NCBI RefSeq assembly: GCF_007421925.1
Contig: NZ_QMDX01000019.1
Span: 1-32,236, forward strand
Origin: Haloglomus irregulare
GTDB taxonomy: Archaea > Halobacteriota > Halobacteria > Halobacteriales > Haloarculaceae
DNA: 32,236 nucleotides
Direction: 5' to 3'
Below the pieces are notes generated by a model. That model was not told the origin of the DNA. It did not search any database and saw only the letters and a list, made by a program, of their open reading frames with translations. Made by a program: the position numbers and the translations under genes. Shown here in pieces: positions 23,023 through 30,073 of the stretch (the first letter of the stretch is position 1; every line of letters begins with the position of its first letter).

Positions 23023-24378
23023 CTATGCCGATTCCACGGAGGCAAGATTCCCCACCGTGCGGTGGGTACTTCGGTTTGTGCGCTCCTCGTTGGGACTTGC
23101 CCTCTCGAGAGAGTGTGGTATCTCCGACCAGTGATGGTCGTCCCACTTGAGGCGCACGGGCTGAGCCATCAGCCCCACTTCCGTCCCAGTCTCACGTTCG
23201 AGGAACACCTGACTCGCTTTGAGATCGGCGTGTCCCTCGTACCCACAGACGCAGCGGAACAAGTCACCGTTCCGCTCCGTCTCTTCACGTTCACCGCACC
23301 CTGGACACTCCTGTGTCGTCCACGCCTCAGATTCCTCAAGCAGGTCGATGCCGTACTCCTCGCAGACACACTCCAGCCGGTGGATGAACCGTCGGTACGC
23401 CCAGAAGTTGTGCGTCTTCGCGTTCACTTCGGCCTTCCAGTGGGTCGAGAGGACGTCTCGAATGTCGCCGACATACACTGTGGATACGCCGTCAACGTAC
23501 AGCCGTTCGACGAGGTCGCGAACGAGTGCGTCTTGAGCGTGATCACGCCGCCCGTACATCTGGTCATACAATCGGTCGATCCGCTTGCTTGTTCGCCGCT
23601 GGTCGTCGAGTTTTGACTGGAGTTCTGCGATTCGGTTGGCTGCCTCGCGGAACTGCTCAAACGGCTGTGAGCCGTCGTACAGGAACTGCTCACCGGTTGT
23701 GGTGGTACAGGCGACAAGGTTGTTGGCACCGATGTCCAGAGCGGCTGTTTCATCAGCCAGTGGAGTTGCCCGTGTGTCGTCAGGAATGGTCACGGGCTGC
23801 GAAGCTCTGAATGTGCCATCAGTTTCGTCGTACCACAGTTCCAATCGACCTTGGTCCTCATAATCGGGCCAGTTCGGTTCGCCCACGATTTCCAACCGGA
23901 GGCGGCTTTTCAGACTGTTGTGTCTGTCTCGTAGTTCTTCTCCGACGATCATCTCGAGTCGGGAACGCATGCCCCACTCGACACTGTATGCGTCCTTTCG
24001 AATGACTCCTTTCAGAACACGGCCGTCGTCTTTGTTGCCACGAAACCCGGGCGGACTGGGGTGTTCCGTGACGGAGTCGTCTGATTGGTCGTGGTACTGC
24101 TGTTTGTTTCTGAAGAACGCAGTCCACGCGTTGGAGTGCTTCTGGATCACTTGCTGGGCGGTGGACGCACCGAGGACCGGTTTGTATTGGCCTTCGAGTG
24201 AGCCGGTGTCGGCGTCCCAGACACCCTCGTCTTCGAGGCCGTCTTCGTCGTTGTACCGCATAAGGCGCTCGTAGTTGACCTCGTTCCAGAGTGCAGCTGA
24301 CGCATCCAACAGATCCCGCAGTACGCGCTCTCCAGCTTGTGAGAGCGGTCGCACGGCGAACGTGTTGGTGCGCTTCAT
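23023..24378 (-). CDS. tnpB: TnpB, RNA-guided nuclease family (IS200/IS605 element)
   Basis: A 451-aa protein from ATG 24378 (MKRTNTFAVRPLSQAGER); the longer upstream frame crosses the promoter and the divergent ORF. The C-terminal RuvC half shows D215 (AALDIGANN), the second motif VYVGDIRDV (303-309), the zinc ribbon CPGC (358-361) and CVC (376-378), and D385 (GHADLKASQ). In studied TnpB the second motif carries Glu (VVEDL-like); here that place is Gly304 with Asp305 next to it. The C-terminal tail (MAQPVRLKWDDHHWSE ... NEERTNRSTHR) is typical of haloarchaeal members. Family role: RNA-guided cutting that keeps the element in place. Whether this copy cuts is uncertain. Confidence 0.9.
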   Translation of the reverse strand: MKRTNTFAVRPLSQAGERVLRDLLDASAALWNEVNYERLMRYNDEDGLEDEGVWDADTGSLEGQYKPVLGASTAQQVIQKHSNAWTAFFRNKQQYHDQSDDSVTEHPSPPGFRGNKDDGRVLKGVIRKDAYSVEWGMRSRLEMIVGEELRDRHNSLKSRLRLEIVGEPNWPDYEDQGRLELWYDETDGTFRASQPVTIPDDTRATPLADETAALDIGANNLVACTTTTGEQFLYDGSQPFEQFREAANRIAELQSKLDDQRRTSKRIDRLYDQMYGRRDHAQDALVRDLVERLYVDGVSTVYVGDIRDVLSTHWKAEVNAKTHNFWAYRRFIHRLECVCEEYGIDLLEESEAWTTQECPGCGEREETERNGDLFRCVCGYEGHADLKASQVFLERETGTEVGLMAQPVRLKWDDHHWSEIPHSLERASPNEERTNRSTHRTVGNLASVESA

Positions 24379-24399
24379 CGCTGTACGCACCTGGAACCT

Positions 24400-24417
24400 A
24401 TAGATATGAATATCTAT
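24400..24417. promoter_or_regulatory. Perfect palindrome in the divergent promoter of the tnpB element
   Basis: ATAGATAT-GA-ATATCTAT, 8-bp arms with a 2-nt centre, almost exactly midway between the tnpB ATG (24378) and the divergent ORF ATG (24435). The position fits an operator covering both TATA regions, and the neighbouring RHH-like ORF is the obvious candidate binder. Confidence 0.55.
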
Positions 24418-24434
24418 GCTATTTCTATTGAAGT

Positions 24435-24572
24435 ATGACGAACAATATTCACATCCAAGTGGACGACGACGAGCAGTTCGAGAAGATGAAGAAGTTGAAG
24501 GACAGGTACGGATTGAGGTGGAAAGGTCTGCTGGTGTAGGGGATGAAGCGGGTGGAGGAAGGAGAACTGTAA
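24435..24572 (+). pseudogene. 45-codon RHH-like ORF divergent from tnpB, amber at codon 35
   Basis: MTNNIHIQVDDDEQFEKMKK, LKDRYGLRWKGLLV, TAG, GMKRVEEGEL, TAA. Strand IHIQVDD, helix EQFEKMKKLKDRYG and helix WKGLLV-(x)-GMKRV give the size and order of a minimal ribbon-helix-helix protein. CAG (Gln) to TAG at codon 35 (24537-24539) would be a single-base change. It lies inside the element, divergent from tnpB with 56 bp between the starts, so it travels with the element. Either a dead copy, or a truncated 34-aa product. Function (repressor or antitoxin-like) is inferred. Confidence 0.55.
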
Positions 24573-24657
24573 CGTGAGACATCCCGCGGGCAAGCGACGT
24601 TGAACGGGTTCTGAACTGGCGGATTCACCCCACGACAGAAGTCGTGGGCTCTCTCCT

Positions 24658-24852
24658 GCATTCTCTGTAGTGGCCTTCGTCGACAGCGAGGCGGTCACGC
24701 TTTCCGTGCGGATGAACGAAATTTCCGCCGTGGCCCGACGGGCGCTTGCATTTCGTACCGATGGAAGCGCCACACGACGGGCACTCCACTTCGAGGACGG
24801 GGTCGCGGGGCCACGTTCGGTCACAACCGTCGCGATTGCACGAGATGGTCAT
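24658..24852 (-). pseudogene. Zinc-ribbon island gene, truncated by the tnpB element (5' part)
   Basis: From ATG 24852: MTISCNRDGCDRTWPRDPVL, then ECPSCGASIGTKCKRPSGHG and HPHGKRDRLAVDEGHYREC. The metal-binding residues CxxxxC, CPSC, Cys35 and several His are intact. The host sequence ends at the element border; past it the frame reads RREPTTSVVG from element DNA and stops at 24625. The missing tail NEQVSIGAF plus stop lies at 22943-22972. Rejoined, the protein would be 74 aa. The type (small zinc-ribbon protein with C-x-S-C-G and HPHG-x-R) is frequent on haloarchaeal plasmids and viruses; function unknown. It starts 20 nt after the stop of the gene at 24873. Confidence 0.7.
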
Positions 24853-24872
24853 GGGAACTCGTCGAAATCAGC

Positions 24873-25205
24873 CTAGGAGGACTCACTCGCGTCGAGCGCG
24901 ACGTCGAGGTTCGGTGCAGGTGCTGGCTCTTCGGGTGTTGGTTCCGGGTCGACGTCCAGCTCAGATTCGGTGTCCGGTTCCTCTTGTGCGGCGCCGGCGT
25001 CGGTGTCGTCATCGACGAGGGATACACCGAAGAATCGGGCGAGGACGCGGTCACGCTCGCCGGAATCGAGTTCTCGTACGGGATAGTCGCCTCGGACGAG
25101 CTGGGCGGTGCTGATGAACCATACCCGTCGGGCATCGAGTTTCAAGACGTCACCGAGGAGGACGTACCCGGTCATATCGTTGAGAACGAAGTTGAGAACG
25201 GCCAT
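24873..25205 (-). CDS. Island protein, probably missing its N-terminus
   Basis: From ATG 25205, 110 aa: MAVLNFVLNDMTGYVLLGDV, LKLDARRVWFISTAQLVRGD, YPVRELDSGERDRVLARFFG, then an acidic Glu/Pro tail. The same frame stays open and protein-like upstream of this ATG (GYDKDPLCAK before MAVLNF) until the right end of the second tnpB element at about 25239, so the annotated ATG may be internal and the true start lost. The family is not recognised. It is the first gene of the island operon that continues into the zinc-ribbon gene. Confidence 0.6.
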   Translation of the reverse strand: MAVLNFVLNDMTGYVLLGDVLKLDARRVWFISTAQLVRGDYPVRELDSGERDRVLARFFGVSLVDDDTDAGAAQEEPDTESELDVDPEPTPEEPAPAPNLDVALDASESS

Positions 25206-25238
25206 CTTCGCGCAGAGAGGATCTTTGTCGTATCCGAG

Positions 25239-26680
25239 GTGACATCCTCCCCGTTATAAAGGGCGGGGCTTCCCGTCCCGCAGGTGGGATATTTGCTGGT
25301 CTACGACACGACCTGTTCTCTCGTGTGAAACGTCCCGCTCTCGCGGTCGAACAAGTATGTCGATGGCTGTGCCACACAGCCGTTACTCCTATCCTCACCG
25401 TGAGGACTCGGAGTTATCTCCTGGCGCATATTTTCCGCCCCATTACAATCCGCGTTGGCCACCATTCCACACGACGAGCAGACGTACAAATCACGTTCGA
25501 CACGGTTCGATTTCGTGTCGTCGCCACACCGTGAACACGTTTTCGAGGTGTCCCACTCGTTCTTTTTCAGCACCTCAACTCCTCGAATCTCGCCTTTGTA
25601 CTGGAGGTACTGATAGATGCGGTCGAACGCCCACGAGTGCAACTTCTTGTTGCCGGTCTTTGCCCCAGTCGGATTCGCGCACGTCTTCAGGCCAACTCAC
25701 CGCGAGCGTCCCAACACCACGTTCGACACGCTCTGTGATGATCGTGTCCGTCAGGGTGTGGTAGAAGTGCGTCTCGCGGGCAGCGAGTTTCCGACGCGCC
25801 CACATTGACTGCTCCGACGGGCCGTTCTCACCCTCGGTGTCGTACTCTGTACGGGTGAAGTAGTGCTTGTCTTCTTTGAGCGAGTTGCCAGGATACAGGA
25901 CGTATTCGTCGGGGAAGGCCACTGTGGCGATGTTCGTGATGCCGAGGTCGATGCCTGCCACACCGTCGCCTGCGGAATCGAGTGTTTCGACTTCGACTTT
26001 GCAGACGAAGTGGAGTTCCCACTCGTCGCCGTTCCAGACGGCGCGAACGGTCTGCACGCTGTTGACTTCCGAGAGGTCAACATCGGGGCGGGTCTGGTAC
26101 TCGCAGAGCAAGAAGTCTGAACGGTGGTCTTTCAGGTTCTTGCCTTTTGAGAGCCGAACACGGTTGTTCTCGGAATCGTGTTTGAAGCCATCTGCTTTGA
26201 ACGTGACCGTACTCTTCGGTCGAGTATCGCCATGTTTGCGGTAGCCGGGCGGATTCGACTTGTCGTCCTTGTGTCGCAGATCGAACCACGACTGGAAAGC
26301 GTGGGAAAGTTCTTCGATGACTTTCTGACTGGATTGTGCGTTCAGATCTTTCCAGCACTCCTGGGCTTTCATGTACGCTTTGAGCGTTCCTCCGTCTGGG
26401 ATTTCGTCTGTTTCCTCCCAGATGCGGTCGGCTGTCCAGCGTGCGACATTCCAGATTTTGGAGCCGGAGTCTCCGAGCGAATCGAGGCCATCGCACACCT
26501 GTCGGTGGTTCTGGATGGACCCAGCGTAGGTGCGAGTGACCTCGATCGCCATACATAGTTTATGTCAACAAAATTACTTAATCATTCGGATTAGCGTGGA
26601 ATATCCAGTCTGAGTGTCGTCGGTGGACTGTAAGATACTTGTCGGATTCACTCCCCCCTGAACGGCGGGATTCTCTCCTC
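25239..26680 (-). mobile_element. Second tnpB-only IS200/IS605 element
   Basis: Right end: GTGACATCCTCCCCG (25239-25253), hairpin CCCCG..CGGGG (25249-25268) and GCGGG..CCCGC (25263-25281). Left end: GGATTCACTCCCCCC and GGGATTCTCTCCTCGCA near 26644-26683. The ends match the first element's ends (TGACnTCCTCCC; GGATTCAC; CTCTCCT(C)GCA) although the tnpB genes differ greatly. No tnpA. The left border is 22 nt behind the universal-stress gene's stop; the right border cuts into an island gene, so the element occupies the island-chromosome junction. Confidence 0.75.
25301..26552 (-). pseudogene. tnpB: tnpB with a one-base frameshift
   Basis: The first part (ATG 26552) runs MAIEVTRTYAGSIQNHRQVC through the RuvC Asp202 (AGIDLGITN) to VSWPEDVRESDWGK; the second frame continues TGNKKLHSWAFDRIYQYLQY, KGEIRGVEVLKKNEWDTSKT, zinc ribbon CSRCGDDTKSNRVERD..CSSC, and the third motif NADCNGAENM, ending at 25301. 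One extra base near 25661 (GGCAAAGACC) breaks the frame. Rejoined length is about 415 aa, normal for TnpB. Its N-terminal half has no close resemblance to the first tnpB and it belongs to another branch. All conserved blocks survive, so the break is recent or an error. Confidence 0.85.
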
Positions 26681-26702
26681 GCAGAAAGATAGGAGTTTTC
26701 TG

Positions 26703-27548
26703 CTAAGCCGACCAAGGCGGCGGAACGAGGAATACGTTCCCCGTCGCCTGAGCCACAATCTCCTCTGAAACGCTGCCCAACAGCAGTCGCCGGATACGGC
26801 TTCGCCCCTTCGATCCGACCAAGATCGTCGACGGGGTTTCTCCTGCTTCGACGGCGAGGATTTCGTCAGCAGGATCGCCGTGCCGGACCCCGATTCGTGT
26901 CTCGATGTCCCAGGTTTCCAGCGTACTCGCGTACTCGGTCAGCTGTTCTCTTGGGCTGGTATCGGCGTCGACACCCTCGTCTTTCGGCGACCGCACGTAA
27001 ACGAGCGTGGCTTCCTCGGTCGCGTGACGAAGGTACGAGAAGGCGTCGAACGCCCGGTCGGCGTGTTCGGAGAAGTCCGTCGTGAAAAGCATCCGCTGGA
27101 AGAGGTGCTCTCGGAGAACCTCGGGGTCGTCGGTCGCTCGCTCGATGCGGTTGACCAGTAACGGTACGACGGTCGTCCGTGCAAGGTTACGGGCGGTTGA
27201 GCCGATGATACGATTCTCGAGTGGGCTCTGGCCCCGTGAGCCGACGACCGCGAGGTCGGCGTGGACGGTTTCAGCGATACCGTTGATACGTCGATAGGGG
27301 GTCCCACGGACGATGTGGGCCTCAACGTCGAACCCGGCGGACTTGATCACCGTCCGATACTGGTCAAGCGCCTGTTTGCGTCGTTCCTCGAGATTCACCC
27401 CGGGCATGCCGGAGTGAACGTTCGCCGGGACGACTGTCACGAGATGGATCATCTCGACGCTGATACGTCCCAGGCACTCGAGACAGGTTTCGTTCTCTAT
27501 GGCGACCTCGCTTGCAGCCGACAGGTCGGTCGCGCACAAGGCCCTCAT
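26703..27548 (-). CDS. Tandem universal stress protein (two UspA domains)
   Basis: A 281-aa protein with two Usp domains. Each has the ATP-binding loop G-2x-G-9x-G-S/T: VGSRGQSPLENRIIGSTARN in the first and VGSKGRSRIRRLLLGSVSEE in the second. Domain starts are MRALCATDLSAASEVA and RMLFTTDFSEHADRAFDAFS. Cytoplasmic, presumably ATP-binding stress or signalling proteins; tandem forms are common in haloarchaea. The gene reads away from the DUF7512/TauE operon; its stop is 22 nt from the second tnpB element, which marks the end of the island. Confidence 0.92.
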   Translation of the reverse strand: MRALCATDLSAASEVAIENETCLECLGRISVEMIHLVTVVPANVHSGMPGVNLEERRKQALDQYRTVIKSAGFDVEAHIVRGTPYRRINGIAETVHADLAVVGSRGQSPLENRIIGSTARNLARTTVVPLLVNRIERATDDPEVLREHLFQRMLFTTDFSEHADRAFDAFSYLRHATEEATLVYVRSPKDEGVDADTSPREQLTEYASTLETWDIETRIGVRHGDPADEILAVEAGETPSTILVGSKGRSRIRRLLLGSVSEEIVAQATGNVFLVPPPWSA

Positions 27549-27814
27549 ACTAGATATTCGTCGTGTGCCGACAACATGGTTTTGCTCGACAGATGAGCGC
27601 TGTTCGTGGTGGTAGTCTGAATTGCACCGGCTGATCGCTGGAGCTATTCTAGCGTATATGTTCTCTCTAAGTTATCGGAACTCCCATCGTGGTTACTCGA
27701 ATATAGTATTGTGCTTTGGTCCCAAAACCGTTTTGTGCCCCGCCCGGCTACGTAGAATTGTACAAAAAAGTATGAATCAAACAAGTCTAAGTGTCATAGG
27801 AGAGGTGGCGTACA
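27549..27814 (+). promoter_or_regulatory. Divergent promoter region of the UspA and membrane-protein genes
   Basis: The region contains the small palindrome AAAAC-C-GTTTT (27723-27733), TTGTACAA (27758-27765) and AGGAGAGGTGG 7 nt before the ATG at 27815. ATTGTACA recurs at 29661-29668 before the thioredoxin gene. No further gene is seen. Confidence 0.4.
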
Positions 27815-27964
27815 ATGATTGGTATTGAATCGCTGGGATGGGGACAGGCAGCGACCGTTATCGGAATCGTCCTGCTGGAGGCAATCGTGCTCTACGTCGG
27901 GTACGGAGCACTCGAGAAGCTCCTCGGCTCGAAGCTCACTGCCGCAATTCGAGGTGATCAGTGA
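27815..27964 (+). CDS. Small one-helix membrane protein (DUF7512-like)
   Basis: A 49-aa protein: MIGIESLGWGQAATVIGIVL, LEAIVLYVGYGALEKLLGSK, LTAAIRGDQ. One transmembrane helix (about 11-32) is followed by an amphipathic end. A strong ribosome site (AGGAGAGGTGG) precedes the ATG, and the TGA overlaps the ATG of the permease gene. I recall such short proteins with the GIES.....LxEAxVLYVGYG pattern beside TauE-type permeases in haloarchaea; they may be a small subunit or assembly factor of the permease. The function is unproven. Confidence 0.75.
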   Translation: MIGIESLGWGQAATVIGIVLLEAIVLYVGYGALEKLLGSKLTAAIRGDQ

Positions 27965-29001
27965 TGGAGATTTTCGGTATCGCTGCACCACTACTCGTGA
28001 TGTTTACCGGGTTCGGCCTGCTCATCGGCCTCCTGTTCGGGTTTTTCGGAATGGGTGGGTCGTTCCTCGTCACGCCGGCGCTGCTCGTGATGGGATACGA
28101 AACCGACGTAGCCGTCGCGTCCGGGCTCGCCTTCGTGTTCGGGACCTCGGTCATCGCGACGCTGAAACACCGCGACCTCGGTCAGGTCGACTACAAGCTC
28201 GGGGTGCTGATGATTGCGGGCACCACGGCAGGCATCGAAGTCGGCAAGCAGGGCCTACATGTATTGCAGGACCTCGGTCTGGCAGATACCGTGGTCAGCG
28301 TAGCGTACGTCGGCCTCCTCGGTGGTATCGGCCTCTTCATTACACGTCAGGCGCTCAAAGACGACGGCGGTAGTGGCATCAGCCACGACGTCAACGTTGA
28401 TGATGAACTGGACGCGGAGGATATCCCTGACATCGCAAAAAAGATCCAGTCGTACGAGGTTCCGCCAATGATGACGCTTCGTGGCGACGTGACGGTTTCG
28501 CTGTGGATGATCCTCGCTGTCGCGTTCGCCACAGGGCTGCTGTCCGGCTTCCTCGGTGTTGGCGGCGGCTTCATCCGGATGCCCGCCCTGTTCTACCTCG
28601 TGGGTGTCCCCGTGCCTGTCGCAGTCGGCACGGACCTGTTCGAGATCGTCTTCTCCGGCGGAATCGGAAGTTTCCTCTACGCACTCGATGGTGCGGTCGA
28701 TCTCGCGATCGTCGCGCCGCTCCTCGCGGGCAGCGCCCTCGGAGCCCGGGTCGGCGCTGCGGCGACGAGTATCGTTGACGAGGATGAGATCAAGGTGTAC
28801 TTCGGCGTGATGCTCCTGCTGGGAGCGATTGCTGTCGCCGTGCGCAAAATCGGCGGTGTCACCGAGATGCCTATTCTTGACACCGTCGCACTGGTCATCA
28901 TCCTCGGTGCAGCACTCCTCGTCAGTAGTGCGGTCGTCTACAGCTCTATCCAAGAGCTTCGGAAGCCGTCTGCCGACACTGATTCCATCACCGCTGACTG
29001 A
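27964..29001 (+). CDS. TauE/SafE-family sulfite/organosulfur exporter
   Basis: A 345-aa protein; ATG at 27964 (overlapping the previous TGA) is preferred to the GTG three bases earlier. Eight or so hydrophobic segments in two inverted repeats, each opening with the family's glycine motif: GFFGMGGSFLVTPAL (about 27-41) and GFLGVGGGFIRMPAL (about 195-209). The loop between the halves is acidic (HDVNVDDELDAEDIPDIAKK). The family exports sulfite, sulfoacetate or related anions across the cell membrane. It is co-transcribed with the small membrane protein and followed by a TrmB-type regulator and the thioredoxin pair, which suggests a sulfur or redox role. Confidence 0.9.
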   Translation: MEIFGIAAPLLVMFTGFGLLIGLLFGFFGMGGSFLVTPALLVMGYETDVAVASGLAFVFGTSVIATLKHRDLGQVDYKLGVLMIAGTTAGIEVGKQGLHVLQDLGLADTVVSVAYVGLLGGIGLFITRQALKDDGGSGISHDVNVDDELDAEDIPDIAKKIQSYEVPPMMTLRGDVTVSLWMILAVAFATGLLSGFLGVGGGFIRMPALFYLVGVPVPVAVGTDLFEIVFSGGIGSFLYALDGAVDLAIVAPLLAGSALGARVGAAATSIVDEDEIKVYFGVMLLLGAIAVAVRKIGGVTEMPILDTVALVIILGAALLVSSAVVYSSIQELRKPSADTDSITAD

Positions 29002-29092
29002 CGAGCCCTCCCGCATCTCCGTTGTAGCACACAAGCCTCTATATAGCCGAGATTTCTGTTTCTCTCCGTTTTGACTACGGGTTCGTACAGGA

Positions 29093-29122
29093 TTGTGGAT
29101 TCCATACACAAGTCTTTTAATC
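29093..29122 (+). promoter_or_regulatory. Promoter of the TrmB-like gene with a candidate operator
   Basis: TATA-like CTTTTAATCG (29113-29122) lies about 30 nt before ATG 29151. Directly upstream is TTGTG-N9-CACAA (29093-29111), a palindrome abutting the TATA/BRE region, well placed for autoregulation. Confidence 0.45.
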
Positions 29123-29150
29123 GTCCAGCACGTACGGTAACGCGATTATA

Positions 29151-29555
29151 ATGCCAGATTCGATGTCTGAACAACTCCGTCGGGACATGGAGTGCGAGGG
29201 ATTGCTTGAGTGCTTCCACGGTCTCAAAGAACTCGACAAGGAGTGCTTCCGGGCGCTCGTCGATGCCGAGGAGCCGTTGACTATCGACGAAATCGCTGAG
29301 GCTGTCGATCGTGAACGGTCGACCGCGTACCGTGCGGTCCAGCGGCTTCTCCAGACCGGCTTCATCGAGAAAGAGCAGGTCAACTACGATCAGGGCGGCT
29401 ACTACCACGTCTACTCGCCGACGGATCCGTCGCATATCGCCGCCGACATGCAGCGGATGCTCAACGACTGGTACGCGAAGATGGGCCAACTCATCCAGGA
29501 GTTCGAAAACAAGTACGAACAGTCTGGTACCTCTGCTCCCGCTGCTGAAAGCTAA
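29151..29555 (+). CDS. TrmB-like winged-helix transcriptional regulator
   Basis: A 134-aa protein. After an N-terminal helical part (MECEGLLECFHGLKELDKECF) comes a winged helix: ECFRALVDAEEPLTIDEIAE (helices 1-2), AVDRERSTAYRAVQRLLQTG (recognition helix) and wing FIEKEQVNYDQGGYYHVYSP. The C-terminal 40 residues form a helical dimerisation segment (DMQRMLNDWYAKMGQLIQEF). It lacks the large sugar-binding domain of full TrmB proteins and is of the short form seen near haloarchaeal sulfur and redox genes. It is probably a DNA-binding switch for the TauE permease or thioredoxin genes around it; the palindrome at its own promoter suggests autoregulation. Confidence 0.85.
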   Translation: MPDSMSEQLRRDMECEGLLECFHGLKELDKECFRALVDAEEPLTIDEIAEAVDRERSTAYRAVQRLLQTGFIEKEQVNYDQGGYYHVYSPTDPSHIAADMQRMLNDWYAKMGQLIQEFENKYEQSGTSAPAAES

Positions 29556-29680
29556 CTCTCCTCTTCTTTCCGTATCAGGTCTCATCCGTTCCGCTGGTGA
29601 GTCGGGATTCCGGTAGTCTGGGGACACCTACGGAGCCGCATGCAAATGCTATTGGATAGTATTGTACATCTTACCCAAAA

Positions 29681-29690
29681 CTCTTAATTG
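29681..29690 (+). promoter_or_regulatory. TATA-like box of the thioredoxin operon
   Basis: CTCTTAATTG, 24-33 nt before ATG 29714, preceded by ACCCAAAA (BRE-like) and ATTGTACA (29661-29668). Confidence 0.5.
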
Positions 29691-29713
29691 CCGCCGGTGC
29701 GTACGTACAGGCG

Positions 29714-30073
29714 ATGGCAACCGATACTGCATCCGATGCTGGCACTACTACCACGAGTGAACCGCTTCATATCAATGGTCAGTCCCAACTCGATGAGGTC
29801 GTCGCCGAGCACGATGTCGTCCTCACGGACTTCTACGCCGACTGGTGTGGTCCCTGCCAGATGCTCGAACCAGTCGTTGAGCGCCTAGCCGCGGAGACTG
29901 ATGCAGCCGTCGCCAAGGTCGATGTCGACACTAACCAGCAACTCGCCGGTGCATACGGCGTTCGGGGCGTCCCGACCCTGATCCTATTCGCCGACGGCGA
30001 GCAGGCCGAAGAGATCGTCGGGGTGCAGGGCGAAGAGCAACTGCGCTCTCTGATCGAGAGGTACACCGAGTAA
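29714..30073 (+). CDS. trxA: Thioredoxin
   Basis: A 119-aa protein with the active site ADWCGPCQM (Cys45, Cys48), the cis-Pro loop GVRGVPTLILF and the C-terminal strand/helix (VGVQGEEQLRSLIERYTE). A 20-residue Thr/Ser/Asp-rich N-terminal extension precedes the fold, as in many haloarchaeal thioredoxins. Cytoplasmic disulfide reductant. The TAA is directly followed by the ATG of thioredoxin reductase, so the pair is co-translated and functionally linked. Confidence 0.95.
   Translation: MATDTASDAGTTTTSEPLHINGQSQLDEVVAEHDVVLTDFYADWCGPCQMLEPVVERLAAETDAAVAKVDVDTNQQLAGAYGVRGVPTLILFADGEQAEEIVGVQGEEQLRSLIERYTE

Larger units (their letters stand above)
22973..24657 (-). mobile_element. Complete tnpB-only IS200/IS605 (IS1341-type) element
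   Basis: The left end (high coordinates) has the perfect hairpin CCCACGAC-AGAA-GTCGTGGG (24629-24648) preceded by GGATTCAC; the right end has CCACAAC-TGAA-GTCGTGG (22982-22999) and TTGACTTCCTCCCAC. There is no tnpA, so movement would need one in trans. It carries tnpB (minus) and a divergent 45-codon ORF. The boundaries are fixed by the host gene: joining ...GHYREC (ends 24658) to NEQVSIGAF (22943-22972) restores one reading frame. The right-end region (end of tnpB through 22973) is where the guide RNA of related elements is encoded. Confidence 0.85.

Noticed and set aside
24379-24582. N-terminal extension of TnpB
   Set aside because: It covers the divergent promoter, the palindrome and the mini-ORF in antisense; recognisable TnpB begins at 24378.
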